A stretch of DNA of 51,953 bases, taken from NCBI GenBank assembly GCA_031268885.1, contig JAIRWR010000074.1, positions 1-51,953 on the forward strand, written 5' to 3'. Of this stretch, positions 1 through 8,792 are shown piece by piece. The DNA is from Synergistaceae bacterium. GTDB lineage: Bacteria; Synergistota; Synergistia; Synergistales; Synergistaceae. How positions within the stretch are numbered: position 1 is the stretch's first letter; the number at the start of each line of letters is the position of its first letter. The notes beneath the pieces are model-generated. The model did not search any database. It was given only the letters and a program-made list of their open reading frames with translations, and was not told the origin of the DNA. The position numbers and the translations under genes are program-made.

Positions 1-1150
1 CGGCGAGGGCATCTTCGGTGTACACGACTCTGTGATGACGCTCGTAATGCTCTCGAAGGCCCTTTAGGATCAGCACAGTGTTCTCCTCGGACGGCTCCTC
101 CACCACCACAGGCTGAAATCTGCGCTCCAGGGCGCTGTCCTTCTCTATGTACTTGCGGAACTCGTCCATCGTTGTCGCTCCGATAACCTGAATATCTCCG
201 CGCGCCAAGCTGGGCTTCAATATGTTGGCCGCGTCAACGGCGCCCTCGGCTCCGCCGGCCCCGATTATCGTGTGGATCTCGTCTATAAAGAGCACAACGC
301 TCTTCGAATCCTTCAGCTCCTTCAATATCCGGCGCATTCTCTCCTCGAACTCGCCGCGGTACTTCGTGCCGGCTATCAGGTTAGCGACGTTCAGCTGAAC
401 GAGCCTCTTGTCCTTCAACATGTCCGGGATCTCTCCGCTCGCTATCCTGCGCGCCAATCCCTCCACGACGGCGGTCTTGCCGACGCCAGGATTGCCGATG
501 AGAACAGGGTTGTTCTTCGTCCTTCGAGTCAAGATCTGAGATATGCGGGCAATCTCTCTGTCTCGGCCTATCACGGGGTCAAGCTCTCCTTTGCGCGCCA
601 TCTCGGAGAGGTCGGTGCAGAGCTGATTCAGGGTGGGGGTCTTTGACGTGTCGTTTTTGCGGGAGACATCCGCCTGGGCATTCGTGTTGATCGCGGCGAA
701 CTGCATATCTCCTTGATCCGGCGAGATGTTCTGGATGTCCTTTCTCGTCCTGGCTATGCTGAAACCGAAGTGGGACAGCACCTGAGCGGCAAGCCCCTCC
801 CCCTCCGATATCAGCCCGAGGAGGATGTGTTCCACGCCGACGTAGTTGACGCCCATGCTTCGCGCCTCGCGCATTGAGATGTCCAAGACCCGCTTAGCCC
901 TCGGCGAGAGCGGGAGATCTACGATCTTCTCCTTTGGGGCTGACTTCTCAACCATAGACTCCACCTGAACCCTAACGTCGTCGGATCCTACTCCGTAAGC
1001 GTCAAAAATACTGGCACAGAGGGGATCAAGCTCGTCTAAAATTCCCAGCAGAAGATGTTCGGTGCCTATGACGTCGTGCCCAAGGCGCAGCGCTTCCTTA
1101 TGGGCTTGCTGCACAACTCTCTTTCCTTTTTCGTTGAAAAACTGCCACAT
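1..1150 (-). CDS. clpC: ATP-dependent Clp protease ATPase subunit ClpC (N-terminal part, cut by window edge)
   Basis: AAA+ unfoldase that feeds substrates to ClpP. About 383 N-terminal residues are visible and the gene runs off the left edge. The protein starts MWQFFNEKGKRVVQQAHKEA and carries two Clp_N repeats with EHLLLGIL and EHILLGLI motifs. The first AAA domain follows, with Walker A GNPGVGKTAV near residue 220 and Walker B VVLFIDEIH near residue 289. The ATG at 1150 has an AAGGAG site about ten bases upstream and lies 14 bases after the mcsB stop, so it is the last visible gene of the ctsR-mcsA-mcsB-clpC operon. Family and gene order agree, so the call is firm. Confidence 0.96.
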   Translation of the reverse strand, partial: MWQFFNEKGKRVVQQAHKEALRLGHDVIGTEHLLLGILDELDPLCASIFDAYGVGSDDVRVQVESMVEKSAPKEKIVDLPLSPRAKRVLDISMREARSMGVNYVGVEHILLGLISEGEGLAAQVLSHFGFSIARTRKDIQNISPDQGDMQFAAINTNAQADVSRKNDTSKTPTLNQLCTDLSEMARKGELDPVIGRDREIARISQILTRRTKNNPVLIGNPGVGKTAVVEGLARRIASGEIPDMLKDKRLVQLNVANLIAGTKYRGEFEERMRRILKELKDSKSVVLFIDEIHTIIGAGGAEGAVDAANILKPSLARGDIQVIGATTMDEFRKYIEKDSALERRFQPVVVEEPSEENTVLILKGLREHYERHHRVVYTEDALA

Positions 1151-1164
1151 TCACTTACAACTCC

Positions 1165-2283
1165 TTAATTCGCGTCAGACGACCCGATCTGGCCAAACGA
1201 ACGGCGGGAACTCTTCCCCTCTATGAACTGCCTGAAACATGCCGCTCTTACAAAAGGTTCCTCCGACTGCTCTATTATCCGCCCAAAGGATAAGCTCAGA
1301 TGATGACGCTGAGACCCCAGAGTGAGCCGCCGCCACTCCACATCGCCTATGAATGGCAGCATCCCCATATCCGAGCCCAGCTTGACTAGGGAAAACATAT
1401 TCAATGCCTCCGGGAAATGGAGCTTTCTCGCGTATCTCAGAAGCCCCCACGCCCTCCAGAATTTGTCCACGACGTCCCCGTCCTTCAGACCAGCGATCTT
1501 GTGTCTGGCGAACAACTCCTTCGATATCAGAGACTGCGCGGCATCCTCCACCCTGTGTATTATATCGTCGGATGTGACCCCGAGCGTTCTTTTGTTCGAG
1601 AGCAGGAAAAAACCGGCACAGTCGCCGCCGTTTTCCGAGAAGAGCCTGATCAGGGCAAGCCTCTTCCAGTCCCTCTCGAATGTCTCGTATATCCTGGGCA
1701 TCTCCCCGCTCAACTCCAGTGCCGGCAGATGGAGCATTACATAAGCTGTCACTCCAGAGCCGACGTAAAGAGGATTCGCCGTCAGGTATCCGAGAACGTC
1801 GTCCCGCGCCGATTTTATGTCGAGGGCGGACTCCAGCCCCATGGCCATGCCATAGGCAGCCTCTATCTCGAGTCCGGGGCTGGTCGCGCATATCGAGATA
1901 TGATCCTCCTCGTTTATCATGCAACTCGCCGCGCCCGAATTATCCCTGAGAAAAAACCTGCCAGCGCCGCCCTGAGCGAGCAGAGGCGTGATAAACCTCA
2001 TCTCAAGCAGCAGGTAACGCGACAGATTATCGAGGTTGTCCACCATCCTAAACTCGCAACCGCTCCAGGCATCCCCCCTTCCGATGCTTCCAAGGGCGAC
2101 CACCGCGGAGTCGCAGAGCTCGGATCTGCTGCTCCGCCCGGGGAACGGAAATCCATCGATATTCCTCCTTACGCGGACTCCGCTGTGAATGGCTATGGAA
2201 TGCGGGGTTCCCATCGAGCCGGAAGCGTTTACCCATACGGGTTCGATCCTCGAGAACAGGTCAGTCAGTATCTTTTTCGTCAT
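1165..2283 (-). CDS. mcsB: McsB-like protein arginine kinase, divergent active site
   Basis: McsB phosphorylates arginines on CtsR and on damaged proteins, marking them for ClpCP. This 372-residue protein keeps the phosphagen-kinase fold landmarks: the NEEDHI motif, the MLHLPAL strand and the NKRTLG segment. Several active-site blocks differ from the usual family sequence as I recall it. The SSRxRLxRN block reads HSGVRVRRN, and the CPTNxGTGxRAS loop reads NPLYVGSGVTAY, which removes the conserved Cys and an ATP-contacting Arg. The RGLYGEG loop reads RLFSENGG. It overlaps mcsA by 23 bases and is followed closely by clpC. It may be a weak or dead kinase that still acts as an adaptor. Confidence 0.88.
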   Translation of the reverse strand: MTKKILTDLFSRIEPVWVNASGSMGTPHSIAIHSGVRVRRNIDGFPFPGRSSRSELCDSAVVALGSIGRGDAWSGCEFRMVDNLDNLSRYLLLEMRFITPLLAQGGAGRFFLRDNSGAASCMINEEDHISICATSPGLEIEAAYGMAMGLESALDIKSARDDVLGYLTANPLYVGSGVTAYVMLHLPALELSGEMPRIYETFERDWKRLALIRLFSENGGDCAGFFLLSNKRTLGVTSDDIIHRVEDAAQSLISKELFARHKIAGLKDGDVVDKFWRAWGLLRYARKLHFPEALNMFSLVKLGSDMGMLPFIGDVEWRRLTLGSQRHHLSLSFGRIIEQSEEPFVRAACFRQFIEGKSSRRSFGQIGSSDAN

Positions 2284-2857
2284 CGTTAGACAGGAGCAAA
2301 GGGGATATAACGTCCCTCAACTGCGCGGCCCTTTCGTAATCCTCTCTGGAGACCGCGTCTTCGAGCTCCAGCTTCAACCTCATGATGTTCGATCGCAATT
2401 CGTCTCTGATTTTGTCGCCGTTTGGAGCGCTCCAGCCGTCATCGACCACTCCCAGCCCGGCAAACATCCCCGACATGCCGTCCCAATGGCTCTCAGCGCC
2501 CTGCTCCTTTTGCAGCCACGCGCCGAGCGGAAAACGAAACGCCTCGTAGCATCCCGCGCAACCAAGCATCCCCGACTCCCGGAACGCGCTGTACTCCAGG
2601 CCGCAGGATGAACACGCCAGAGAGTCGTGCGCCAACGCGCCCCTCTTGGCGTTGTGCTGTAACCGTTTGACCTTTCGCTGATTCTGAGTGTCCGGATCGT
2701 TCAAGGAAAAGGATATGGTTATGCTCGGAACGTCAGGAGCTATAAAACCGAGCTCTTCCGCGCACACCCTGCACAGACTAAGGTTGTGAACCTCCTGGTT
2801 TACAACCTGCTTAATCAAAACCTCCACCTCGCGTTTTCCGCAGTTGCCGCAAAGCAT
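2261..2857 (-). CDS. mcsA: McsA, zinc-finger and UVR-motif activator of McsB
   Basis: McsA is the partner that activates the McsB kinase and links it to CtsR and ClpC. The 198 residues start with a CxxC pair (CGNC) and a second (CRVC). Two more pairs follow in mid-protein (CSSC and CAGC), giving the usual four-CxxC zinc-binding pattern. The C-terminus carries a UVR-like helix with REDYERAAQLRD. The gene sits 14 bases after ctsR and overlaps mcsB, as in Firmicutes operons. Confidence 0.93.
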   Translation of the reverse strand: MLCGNCGKREVEVLIKQVVNQEVHNLSLCRVCAEELGFIAPDVPSITISFSLNDPDTQNQRKVKRLQHNAKRGALAHDSLACSSCGLEYSAFRESGMLGCAGCYEAFRFPLGAWLQKEQGAESHWDGMSGMFAGLGVVDDGWSAPNGDKIRDELRSNIMRLKLELEDAVSREDYERAAQLRDVISPLLLSNDDEKDTD

Positions 2858-2871
2858 CCCCCATCATCTCC

Positions 2872-3351
2872 TCAAAACATCGCGAGGCTCACCAATATTT
2901 TCCTGAGCAGCTCGGCGCGCATGGTGTCCCTCTTATATGGGGGAAGGTCGAACAGCACTCTCCCCTGTTCCTCCTGATTTCGCAGCGCGACTTCGACGAG
3001 CAGCCTTTCGCGCGGGGAGATCACTCCCCGCTCCTGAAGGCTCACCATCAGTCTTCTCGCATCCTGCTCAGAGATGGCGTCCCCCACCAGGTCCTCGAGG
3101 TGTTCGGCGTACTCGCCACAGTCGTCGAAGCGCAGCTGCATGATGCGGATAAAACCATGTCCCCCCCGCTGGCTTTGAATGAGAAAGCCCTGTTCAGGAG
3201 AAAACCTGCTGCGCAAAACATAGTTTATCTGACTTGGGACACAGCCAAACTTTTCCGCAAGGTCCTTGCGCCGGAGAATTATCTCGCTCTTCGGTGAATC
3301 GCCGAAGAGAGTCACTATATAATCGCCAATCACCTTGGTAAGGCTCGACAT
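2872..3351 (-). CDS. ctsR: CtsR, heat-shock transcription repressor
   Basis: Dimeric winged-helix repressor of clp and class III heat-shock genes. The N-terminal domain contains the helix-turn-helix (KFGCVPSQINYVLRSRF) and the glycine-rich wing (RGGHGFIRI), followed by the C-terminal four-helix domain. I start it at the ATG at 3351, preceded by GGAGTGGAG at a good distance. The in-frame ATG at 3378 has no ribosome site. It is the first gene of the operon, and a CtsR-box sequence overlaps its promoter, so it should repress itself. Confidence 0.94.
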   Translation of the reverse strand: MSSLTKVIGDYIVTLFGDSPKSEIILRRKDLAEKFGCVPSQINYVLRSRFSPEQGFLIQSQRGGHGFIRIMQLRFDDCGEYAEHLEDLVGDAISEQDARRLMVSLQERGVISPRERLLVEVALRNQEEQGRVLFDLPPYKRDTMRAELLRKILVSLAMF

Positions 3352-3396
3352 GTCTCCACTCCCGTCTCGATATCTCATGGGATGCTTATTGAATTA

Positions 3397-3425
3397 ATTA
3401 TAAAGCATGGTCAAAATAAGTCAAT
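3397..3425 (-). promoter_or_regulatory. ctsR operon promoter overlapped by a CtsR box
   Basis: Read on the minus strand, a -35 TTGACT (plus 3419-3424) and a -10 TATAAT (plus 3397-3402) are separated by 16 bases. On the plus strand 3409-3425 reads GGTCAAAATAAGTCAAT. This fits the heptad repeat RGTCAAA-NAN-RGTCAAA known for CtsR operators, with one mismatch in the last base. The box covers the -35 element and most of the spacer, so bound CtsR would block RNA polymerase. Confidence 0.85.
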
Positions 3426-3462
3426 AAGTTTTTTGTTTATCGCTCGAATCCCAATTACCCTG

Positions 3463-4110
3463 TCAGGGACGTCTCCTGCCGTCCGATCTTCTGAAGACGG
3501 GCTTTACGGTATTCTCCCCGCCGGAGAGGAGCCTCTTTATGTTGTCGCTGTGGCGCGATATCGAGAGAACCGACAAGATCAAACCAGATGCGAAGTACAC
3601 CTTGCTCTCCATTAAAAACAGCATAGAAAACGACGCTATGACGAGCGCCACGAGGGACGCGAGCGACGAGTACATTGAGATCTCGCGCGTGACAAACCAC
3701 ACGCCGCCCCCCACTATCGCTGGCAGTGGATTAAAAAAATCGCAGCACGCGAACACGCCAAACGTCGTGGCAACCCCTTTACCGCCGCGGAAGCCCAGCC
3801 ACACCGGGAAGTCGTGCCCCAGCACCGCGCAAAATCCGATCGCGGACAGCGAAAGCGGGTCCCTCAGACCAAAAAACATGGCGGCGAGCATCGCCGCTCC
3901 ACCCTTTGAAAAGTCACAGATCGCGGTCGCCACCGACCAGCCCTTTCCGAGCACACGCGACACGTTGGTCGCGCCCGTATTGCCGGAACCGAAGTTTCGT
4001 ATGTCTCCTCCGGTTTTAAGCTTGACTAAGATATACCCTGTGGGGAAGGATCCGGCCAGATACCCTAACGCCATCCAGAGGACGAGCGTCTGAATTCCGA
4101 TGCCGTTCAT
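3463..4110 (-). CDS. plsY: PlsY, acyl-phosphate:glycerol-3-phosphate acyltransferase
   Basis: Integral membrane enzyme that acylates sn-glycerol-3-phosphate with acyl-phosphate, the first step of phospholipid synthesis. The 215 residues start with the family motif GYLAGSFPTGYI. The glycine-rich GSGNTGATNVSRVLGKG segment and the FRGGKGVATTFG motif follow, with several hydrophobic helices. The ATG at 4110 follows an AGAGAGG site. It reads in the same direction as ctsR, but the ctsR promoter lies between the two. Confidence 0.95.
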   Translation of the reverse strand: MNGIGIQTLVLWMALGYLAGSFPTGYILVKLKTGGDIRNFGSGNTGATNVSRVLGKGWSVATAICDFSKGGAAMLAAMFFGLRDPLSLSAIGFCAVLGHDFPVWLGFRGGKGVATTFGVFACCDFFNPLPAIVGGGVWFVTREISMYSSLASLVALVIASFSMLFLMESKVYFASGLILSVLSISRHSDNIKRLLSGGENTVKPVFRRSDGRRRP

Positions 4111-4518
4111 CGCAAGGACCTCTCTTCTCTCTCTTTATAGTTCACGCGCCTGCGTGAGGCACGACGGCTTAATTGAACATCAAAACTACGGAAGTCAATT
4201 CCTCTTCCAGCCTCTTCGAGATTTCAGGCTCCTGATTTCAAATCGGTATGAGAGATTCCATACATGACGCTATGCGTGAGATTCTAGCAAGTAGCGCATA
4301 CATGTCAATAGCGGCCGATTCCCTGAAACCGCAGGTTCATATAGCTGGGTTCAAACTTCATCCGCAACGCTGTGGATTGGAGACAAAGTGATGCGCAAAT
4401 AAGAGAGTTCATGCGCAAACTCCCAGTATATGGAGAACCACAAAAAGGCAAATGATTTATATATTTCAGAGTTTATTTCTGAGTAATATCTATCAACATT
4501 ATAATTATAAAAAGGCAG
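4111..4518. other. Intergenic stretch without a supported gene
   Basis: About 400 bases between plsY and the Rpn-type gene. I see short imperfect repeats (CATACATGAC and CATACATGTC about 40 bases apart) and a small GC hairpin near 4144-4158. There is no ORF with a ribosome site and no RNA gene that I recognise. Confidence 0.4.
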
Positions 4519-5379
4519 TTACCCCAGTGAAAGTATGGAGCTTTCATCAAGGCCGGTATACTTCCTGATGGTTTCGGCTGGAAGGCCGTCGGCAAGCATT
4601 GAGCGCGCTACCTCTATGGCTTTTTCTTCTTTTGCGTCACGTATCTGGATTTCCCGTACCGCCTCGTCTATCGGAATGAGCTGCATCCTCCATACCTCCC
4701 TCACCTTGGGGTCAATTTTTTCGTCGCGAATCCTCAGTATACGGTAGATAAACTTTTGGACGCTTCTTGCCCTTTCGGCGTCATATCCCCGTTCCTTGGT
4801 AAGATTCAAAAGCTCCAGAGAATATTTTCCCCGGTCTGCGGGGTTTTCTCCGGCGTCGAGCATCCTCCGCGCCGCCAACACGACAAGCGCAAAAATTCGT
4901 TCGTCGTTCTCCAATTTTTTTATGTCCGCGCTCGCCACGTGAAAAAAACTATATCTGAAATTGACCTCCGTCCCATAGCACGACGCCGTGTAAATGTCTA
5001 TCGGCGTGATATTGCCAGTGAATATCGCGAGCGAGGTCACGGGCATCTGGAGTTTGTCGCTAATGCGATAATAGCTCTGGAACATTCTTTTGGCAAAAAA
5101 ATACTTGTCGTTCCTGTGCTGCTGCTCGATATGGAACGCTATCCGCTGATCCTCGCCCGTTTTTAGCGGAACCGAAAGGCCTACGTCGGAATTTCTGGAA
5201 CCCTTGTCGGAGTCGGTATCTATGGCTGGAAGTTCGTTAGGGATCAAAAAAGGCTTCCGACTGCAGTCTCGATCCGCCGCCAAATCCGGCTTGAAGAACA
5301 AAATCGCGTCGTCGGCGTTTTCGGTGATCATGTCCTTCCAGCTTCTATCAATCCACTTTTCACTCATCCCCGCTCGCAC
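4519..5379 (-). CDS. Rpn family (PD-(D/E)XK) recombination-promoting nuclease / putative transposase
   Basis: Member of the Rpn/YhgA-like family, whose studied members are DNA endonucleases that promote RecA-independent recombination. The 286 residues begin with KDMITENADDAILFFKPDL. The nuclease core follows, with a D..GLSVPLK segment and the IAFHIEQQHR motif. The tail is charged and helical, with RDAKEEKAIEVARSMLADG and ESILSLG. The annotated start is a GTG at 5379 with AAGGGA upstream. An ATG at 5367 (MSEKW) is an equally possible start. It looks intact, unlike the two related fragments near 37.7-39.8 kb. Confidence 0.8.
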   Translation of the reverse strand: MRAGMSEKWIDRSWKDMITENADDAILFFKPDLAADRDCSRKPFLIPNELPAIDTDSDKGSRNSDVGLSVPLKTGEDQRIAFHIEQQHRNDKYFFAKRMFQSYYRISDKLQMPVTSLAIFTGNITPIDIYTASCYGTEVNFRYSFFHVASADIKKLENDERIFALVVLAARRMLDAGENPADRGKYSLELLNLTKERGYDAERARSVQKFIYRILRIRDEKIDPKVREVWRMQLIPIDEAVREIQIRDAKEEKAIEVARSMLADGLPAETIRKYTGLDESSILSLG

Positions 5380-5543
5380 CGTCCCTTTTGATTTACGACG
5401 GCATTATACCAAGTTTTCAGCTCTTTGGCTTCTGATCCCTCCGCTATGCCATAGTCATTCCTCCTGAAAAGCCAACCTCCTGAATCAAACGGAGAGATAT
5501 GTGATGCTGAACCTGCTGACATCCCGCTTGCGGGCCTCATGCG

Positions 5544-6758
5544 TCAGTCGGACTGATTTATCTTCTCTATGATTTTGTACATGGTGTTGTTCAGCATGTC
5601 AAGGATGGAGTGGCCTTGCCTGCCGCTTTCGGTTGGGATGCTGTCTTTCCTGATTCTATCTGTAATCATAGTGCTGAGATTCCACAAAATGGTGATCTCT
5701 TCGGCAGTCCACTCCCTCACGCGGCAGTCGCTGACCCCTACAAAACCGAGCAAGCCGCTCTCGTCCCACGTTGGAAACATGATTATGGATCTCTCCGACA
5801 GGTCCGATAGTACGCTGCACAGACCGGAGGGAAGTTTCGATATATCAGACGCGATGATTGTTTCGTCGCGCCGAAAACATTCGAACACATTGCGAGCGTT
5901 TCTGCCGATATCGACACTGATCAGAGGACTCCTCCTCAATTTGGAGGCCGTTCCGCGCCAATCGTACCTGTTGCTGTACACAAGCCCCTCTGTATGCACG
6001 AATACGAATGCCCTGCTGACGCCAAGGCGTCTTCCGACCATCTCCAGGACGTCGCTGATAGCGCTGTCCGTGTCAGTTCCAGAGAGGAGGACGCCGAGGC
6101 ACTTCCCGCTCAGATCGAATGGTTTTCTCGACGCCGCGTAGACTCTGACTGGGGGTTCCATGCTGTTCTCAATATCGCCGCCCGCGTCATAATACGTCTC
6201 AGGCGTGTTTAACGGAGCATTGTTTGTCAGGTTTGTCAGGCTCAGCGACGCCTCGCCAAACGATTTAATCAAGGCTGACAGCCGGTTGAAATCCGCGATA
6301 CTCATACAGGGAAGGCGATCGACCAACGCCTGTCCCTCCGCCAGAGTGATATTCATCTTCCGCGACAGAGCGCAAGCGGCACTCTCCAGATGAGAATACC
6401 CGGAGATCTCCTCTATCCTGATCTGACCTATCGCCCAGCCCGCCATAAATCTCCTCTCCAATACGATGGGGATGATCGCTGCCGCGAATCCGGTGTGGGG
6501 ACAAGCGGAGATGGCGGTCCGCATTGTCCTCATGCTCTGGGTTAACATCTGGAGTCTGTCGAAATGACAGTCGCTGGACCATGTTTCAGAGGAATAGAAG
6601 AATTTGCAGGATCCATCCCAGTTGCTTGGATGTGTTACCAAATGCCCATTCTTGTCCATGATTACAGATGTGAATTTGATTAAGTTCGAAAATGAATCCT
6701 GAAGTTCTTGGAGCTTCCCCAGAGGGAATAGATCCGTTATTTTGGGAGTAACATCCAT
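5544..6758 (-). CDS. Orphan sensor: PocR domain plus GAF domain
   Basis: Cytoplasmic sensory protein without a recognisable output domain. Residues 10-170 match the PocR ligand-binding domain (LIKFTSVIMDKNGHLVT, then SACPHTGFAAAIIPI and GWAIGQ, with Cys residues that fit the family pattern). Residues from about 235 to 375 look like a GAF domain (RRLGVSRAFVFV, SIIMFPTWDESGLLGFVGV). The last 30 residues are charged and end in a predicted helix. PocR domains usually sit ahead of a kinase, GGDEF or AraC output, so this protein may pass its signal through a partner. Neither neighbour is an obvious partner. Confidence 0.72.
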   Translation of the reverse strand: MDVTPKITDLFPLGKLQELQDSFSNLIKFTSVIMDKNGHLVTHPSNWDGSCKFFYSSETWSSDCHFDRLQMLTQSMRTMRTAISACPHTGFAAAIIPIVLERRFMAGWAIGQIRIEEISGYSHLESAACALSRKMNITLAEGQALVDRLPCMSIADFNRLSALIKSFGEASLSLTNLTNNAPLNTPETYYDAGGDIENSMEPPVRVYAASRKPFDLSGKCLGVLLSGTDTDSAISDVLEMVGRRLGVSRAFVFVHTEGLVYSNRYDWRGTASKLRRSPLISVDIGRNARNVFECFRRDETIIASDISKLPSGLCSVLSDLSERSIIMFPTWDESGLLGFVGVSDCRVREWTAEEITILWNLSTMITDRIRKDSIPTESGRQGHSILDMLNNTMYKIIEKINQSD

Positions 6759-6923
6759 TCGCCATCAACACTCCAATACCTATCCGATATATATCATGGA
6801 CTTCGATCAGACGGCATGCGGCTTATACTGATCCAAACCATATGATATATCAGATTACTGGAGGCAGAAACAGTAAAAATTACGATATGCTTGTAATTTG
6901 GCGGATACAGCAACATAAATCTA

Positions 6924-7898
6924 TTAAAACATTCTTTTCTTCCACAAAATTATTGTCGCTACAATCGTCAATCCGGTGGATATAATCATCGTGTAGAGAA
7001 AACCGCTGCCGTTTTCCTGCCACGGGAGGGGGACGTTCATCCCAAAGAAGCTGGCTATCATGGTCGGAATCGCCATGACTATCGTGATTGACGCCAGGAT
7101 CTTCATCACTATATTTAGATTGTTGGATATGACTGACGCCATGGCGTCCATCGTACTCGCCATGACATCGCTGTGGACTTGAACCATCTCTATGGCCTGG
7201 TCGTATTCAATGCGGACGTCCTCCAGCAGATCCTCGTCCTCCTCCCGCAGCTTCACGATATGGTGGAGCTGTGGGTTTGAAAAGAGCCTGAGCAGCCGTT
7301 CGATGACCGATCTGTTGGATCTGAGCGCGACAGTGAAGTAAGTCAGGGCCTTCTGCAGGTCCAGGAGGAGAAACAGCTCCTTGTTCTTCATCGAACGCCG
7401 GAGGTCTTTTTCAATCTCGTCCGTCCGCCTGTTCATCACCCGCAGGTCTTTGAGAAACAGCACCGCCGTCCTGTAGAGGATCTGAAAGAGAAACCTCGTC
7501 CTCTTCTTTGTGTCGAAAAAATGATGGTGAACGGCGTCAAAGTCCTCTAAAACCTCGTTCTCCTCCAGGCAGACCGTCGTGATATACTCCTCGGATATTA
7601 TTATCCCGAGAGGTATCGTGTCATAGCCGAACATCTCGCCCTCTTCGCTCTTGGGGATGTTCGTTATTATCAATATGTGCCCGTCCTCAACCTCAATGCG
7701 CGATGGTTCTTCCACGTCGAGCGCGGCTCGCAGGAAATCAAGCGGAGCCCCGGTAATCTCGGCGGCTATACGCAGATCAGAAGCCGACGGTTTTATGAGT
7801 TTGAGCCACGCGCCCTTATCGATAGGCTCGCCCGCCTGAATCGCCAGCTCCTTCAGTCCTTCGGAATAAGTCACGTTGATATCGAGCAAATTAAACAA
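6924..7898 (-). CDS. corA: CorA family Mg2+/Co2+ transporter
   Basis: Pentameric inner-membrane channel for divalent cations. The 324 residues have a large soluble N-domain and a long helix region (DEIEKDLRRSMKNKELFLLLDLQKAL shortened here to its landmarks EIEKDLRRS and LDLQKAL). Two C-terminal transmembrane segments carry the signature GMN in FFGMNVPLP, and the protein ends KKRMF. The start is a TTG at 7898 next to GGAGAGGGG. A second TTG three codons later has better spacing, so the exact start is uncertain. The family call is firm. Confidence 0.92.
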   Translation of the reverse strand: MFNLLDINVTYSEGLKELAIQAGEPIDKGAWLKLIKPSASDLRIAAEITGAPLDFLRAALDVEEPSRIEVEDGHILIITNIPKSEEGEMFGYDTIPLGIIISEEYITTVCLEENEVLEDFDAVHHHFFDTKKRTRFLFQILYRTAVLFLKDLRVMNRRTDEIEKDLRRSMKNKELFLLLDLQKALTYFTVALRSNRSVIERLLRLFSNPQLHHIVKLREEDEDLLEDVRIEYDQAIEMVQVHSDVMASTMDAMASVISNNLNIVMKILASITIVMAIPTMIASFFGMNVPLPWQENGSGFLYTMIISTGLTIVATIILWKKRMF

Positions 7899-8024
7899 CC
7901 CCTCTCCGCTTTGCCGCAGCCGCCCGGAGAGGTATCCTGACGCGTCGCGCCGGGAGTCCCCCGCTGTACATGGCCTCAGCCGCGAGTGATTCCCCGGCGC
8001 GCGCTATCCTTATCTATCGGGTCC

Positions 8025-8144
8025 TCACATCACGTCTATCCCACGGGCCAGCGGCTGACCGTAATTCCACACAGCGTGTCCTCGTTTTAAAAATCCCTCG
8101 TCCGCCGTGTCGCTTCTGGCAGGTTCAGGTTCGATGCTGTCCAT
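8025..8144 (-). CDS. Possible 39-residue small protein upstream of corA
   Basis: A short ORF with ATG at 8144 and a strong AGGGGGA ribosome site eight bases upstream. It encodes 39 residues containing DEGFLKRGHAVWNYGQPLA and ends GIDVM. It has no membrane segment, a normal amino-acid mix and good codon use for this genome. It lies in the 312-base gap between iorB and corA, reads in the same direction, and ends 126 bases before corA. I do not recognise the family. Confidence 0.5.
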   Translation of the reverse strand: MDSIEPEPARSDTADEGFLKRGHAVWNYGQPLARGIDVM

Positions 8145-8210
8145 ACGCCGTCCCCCTTTCGCGTTCATGCCGATACTGAAATCATAAGCCCATGTCCCCC
8201 TACGGCTATT

Positions 8211-8792
8211 TTACCAGCCGGATCTGCCGGCGTCGAACGCCCTGGCATTCAATTCGTACATTTTTTTGGGGACAGTATCCTCGATCATGGACTTCCAGTC
8301 GGCATCATCCAGGTTCATACAACGCACAAGCGCGCCGAGCAGCACGATATTCTGTGCTTTTACGCTGCCAAGCCCCGCTGAGATATCCCCGGCGTTCAGT
8401 TGGAAGAAGTTTGGAACCGCCTCTCCAAGCTGTTCGGATATACGGTCAGGATAGCTCGACGCGCCGGTCAGGACGGAGAGCGGGCGGATCTCATGGTCAT
8501 TGACCACCAGTATTCCGCCGCGCTTGAGGTATACGAGCCACCGAACGGCTTCCACCTTTTCGAACGACACGAGTATGTCCGCCTCACCCTCGCTTATCGT
8601 CGGCGAATAGACTTTTTTGCCGAACCTGACGTGGGTGGATACGCTCCCACCCCTCTGCGACATGCCATGAATCTCTGACATCTTGACATCGTACCCGGCT
8701 CTCACCAGTCCCTCCGACAGCACCTTCGACGCGAGTATCGTCCCCTGTCCGCCGACTCCAACCAGTAGGATACTCCTCGTTTCGTCAGTCAT
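8211..8792 (-). CDS. iorB: Indolepyruvate ferredoxin oxidoreductase beta subunit
   Basis: Gamma-type domain subunit of the 2-oxoacid:ferredoxin oxidoreductase that oxidises aryl pyruvates made from Trp, Phe and Tyr to aryl-acetyl-CoA. The 193 residues begin with the Rossmann-like VGVGGQGTILASKVL and contain the conserved EIHGMSQRGGSVSTHVRFG segment. It overlaps iorA by eight bases, so the two are translationally coupled. Confidence 0.95.
   Translation of the reverse strand: MTDETRSILLVGVGGQGTILASKVLSEGLVRAGYDVKMSEIHGMSQRGGSVSTHVRFGKKVYSPTISEGEADILVSFEKVEAVRWLVYLKRGGILVVNDHEIRPLSVLTGASSYPDRISEQLGEAVPNFFQLNAGDISAGLGSVKAQNIVLLGALVRCMNLDDADWKSMIEDTVPKKMYELNARAFDAGRSGW

Noticed and set aside
7899-8210. 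Metal-sensing leader (M-box type) for corA
   Set aside because: I found none of the conserved aptamer blocks in the leader; only the small ORF is supported.
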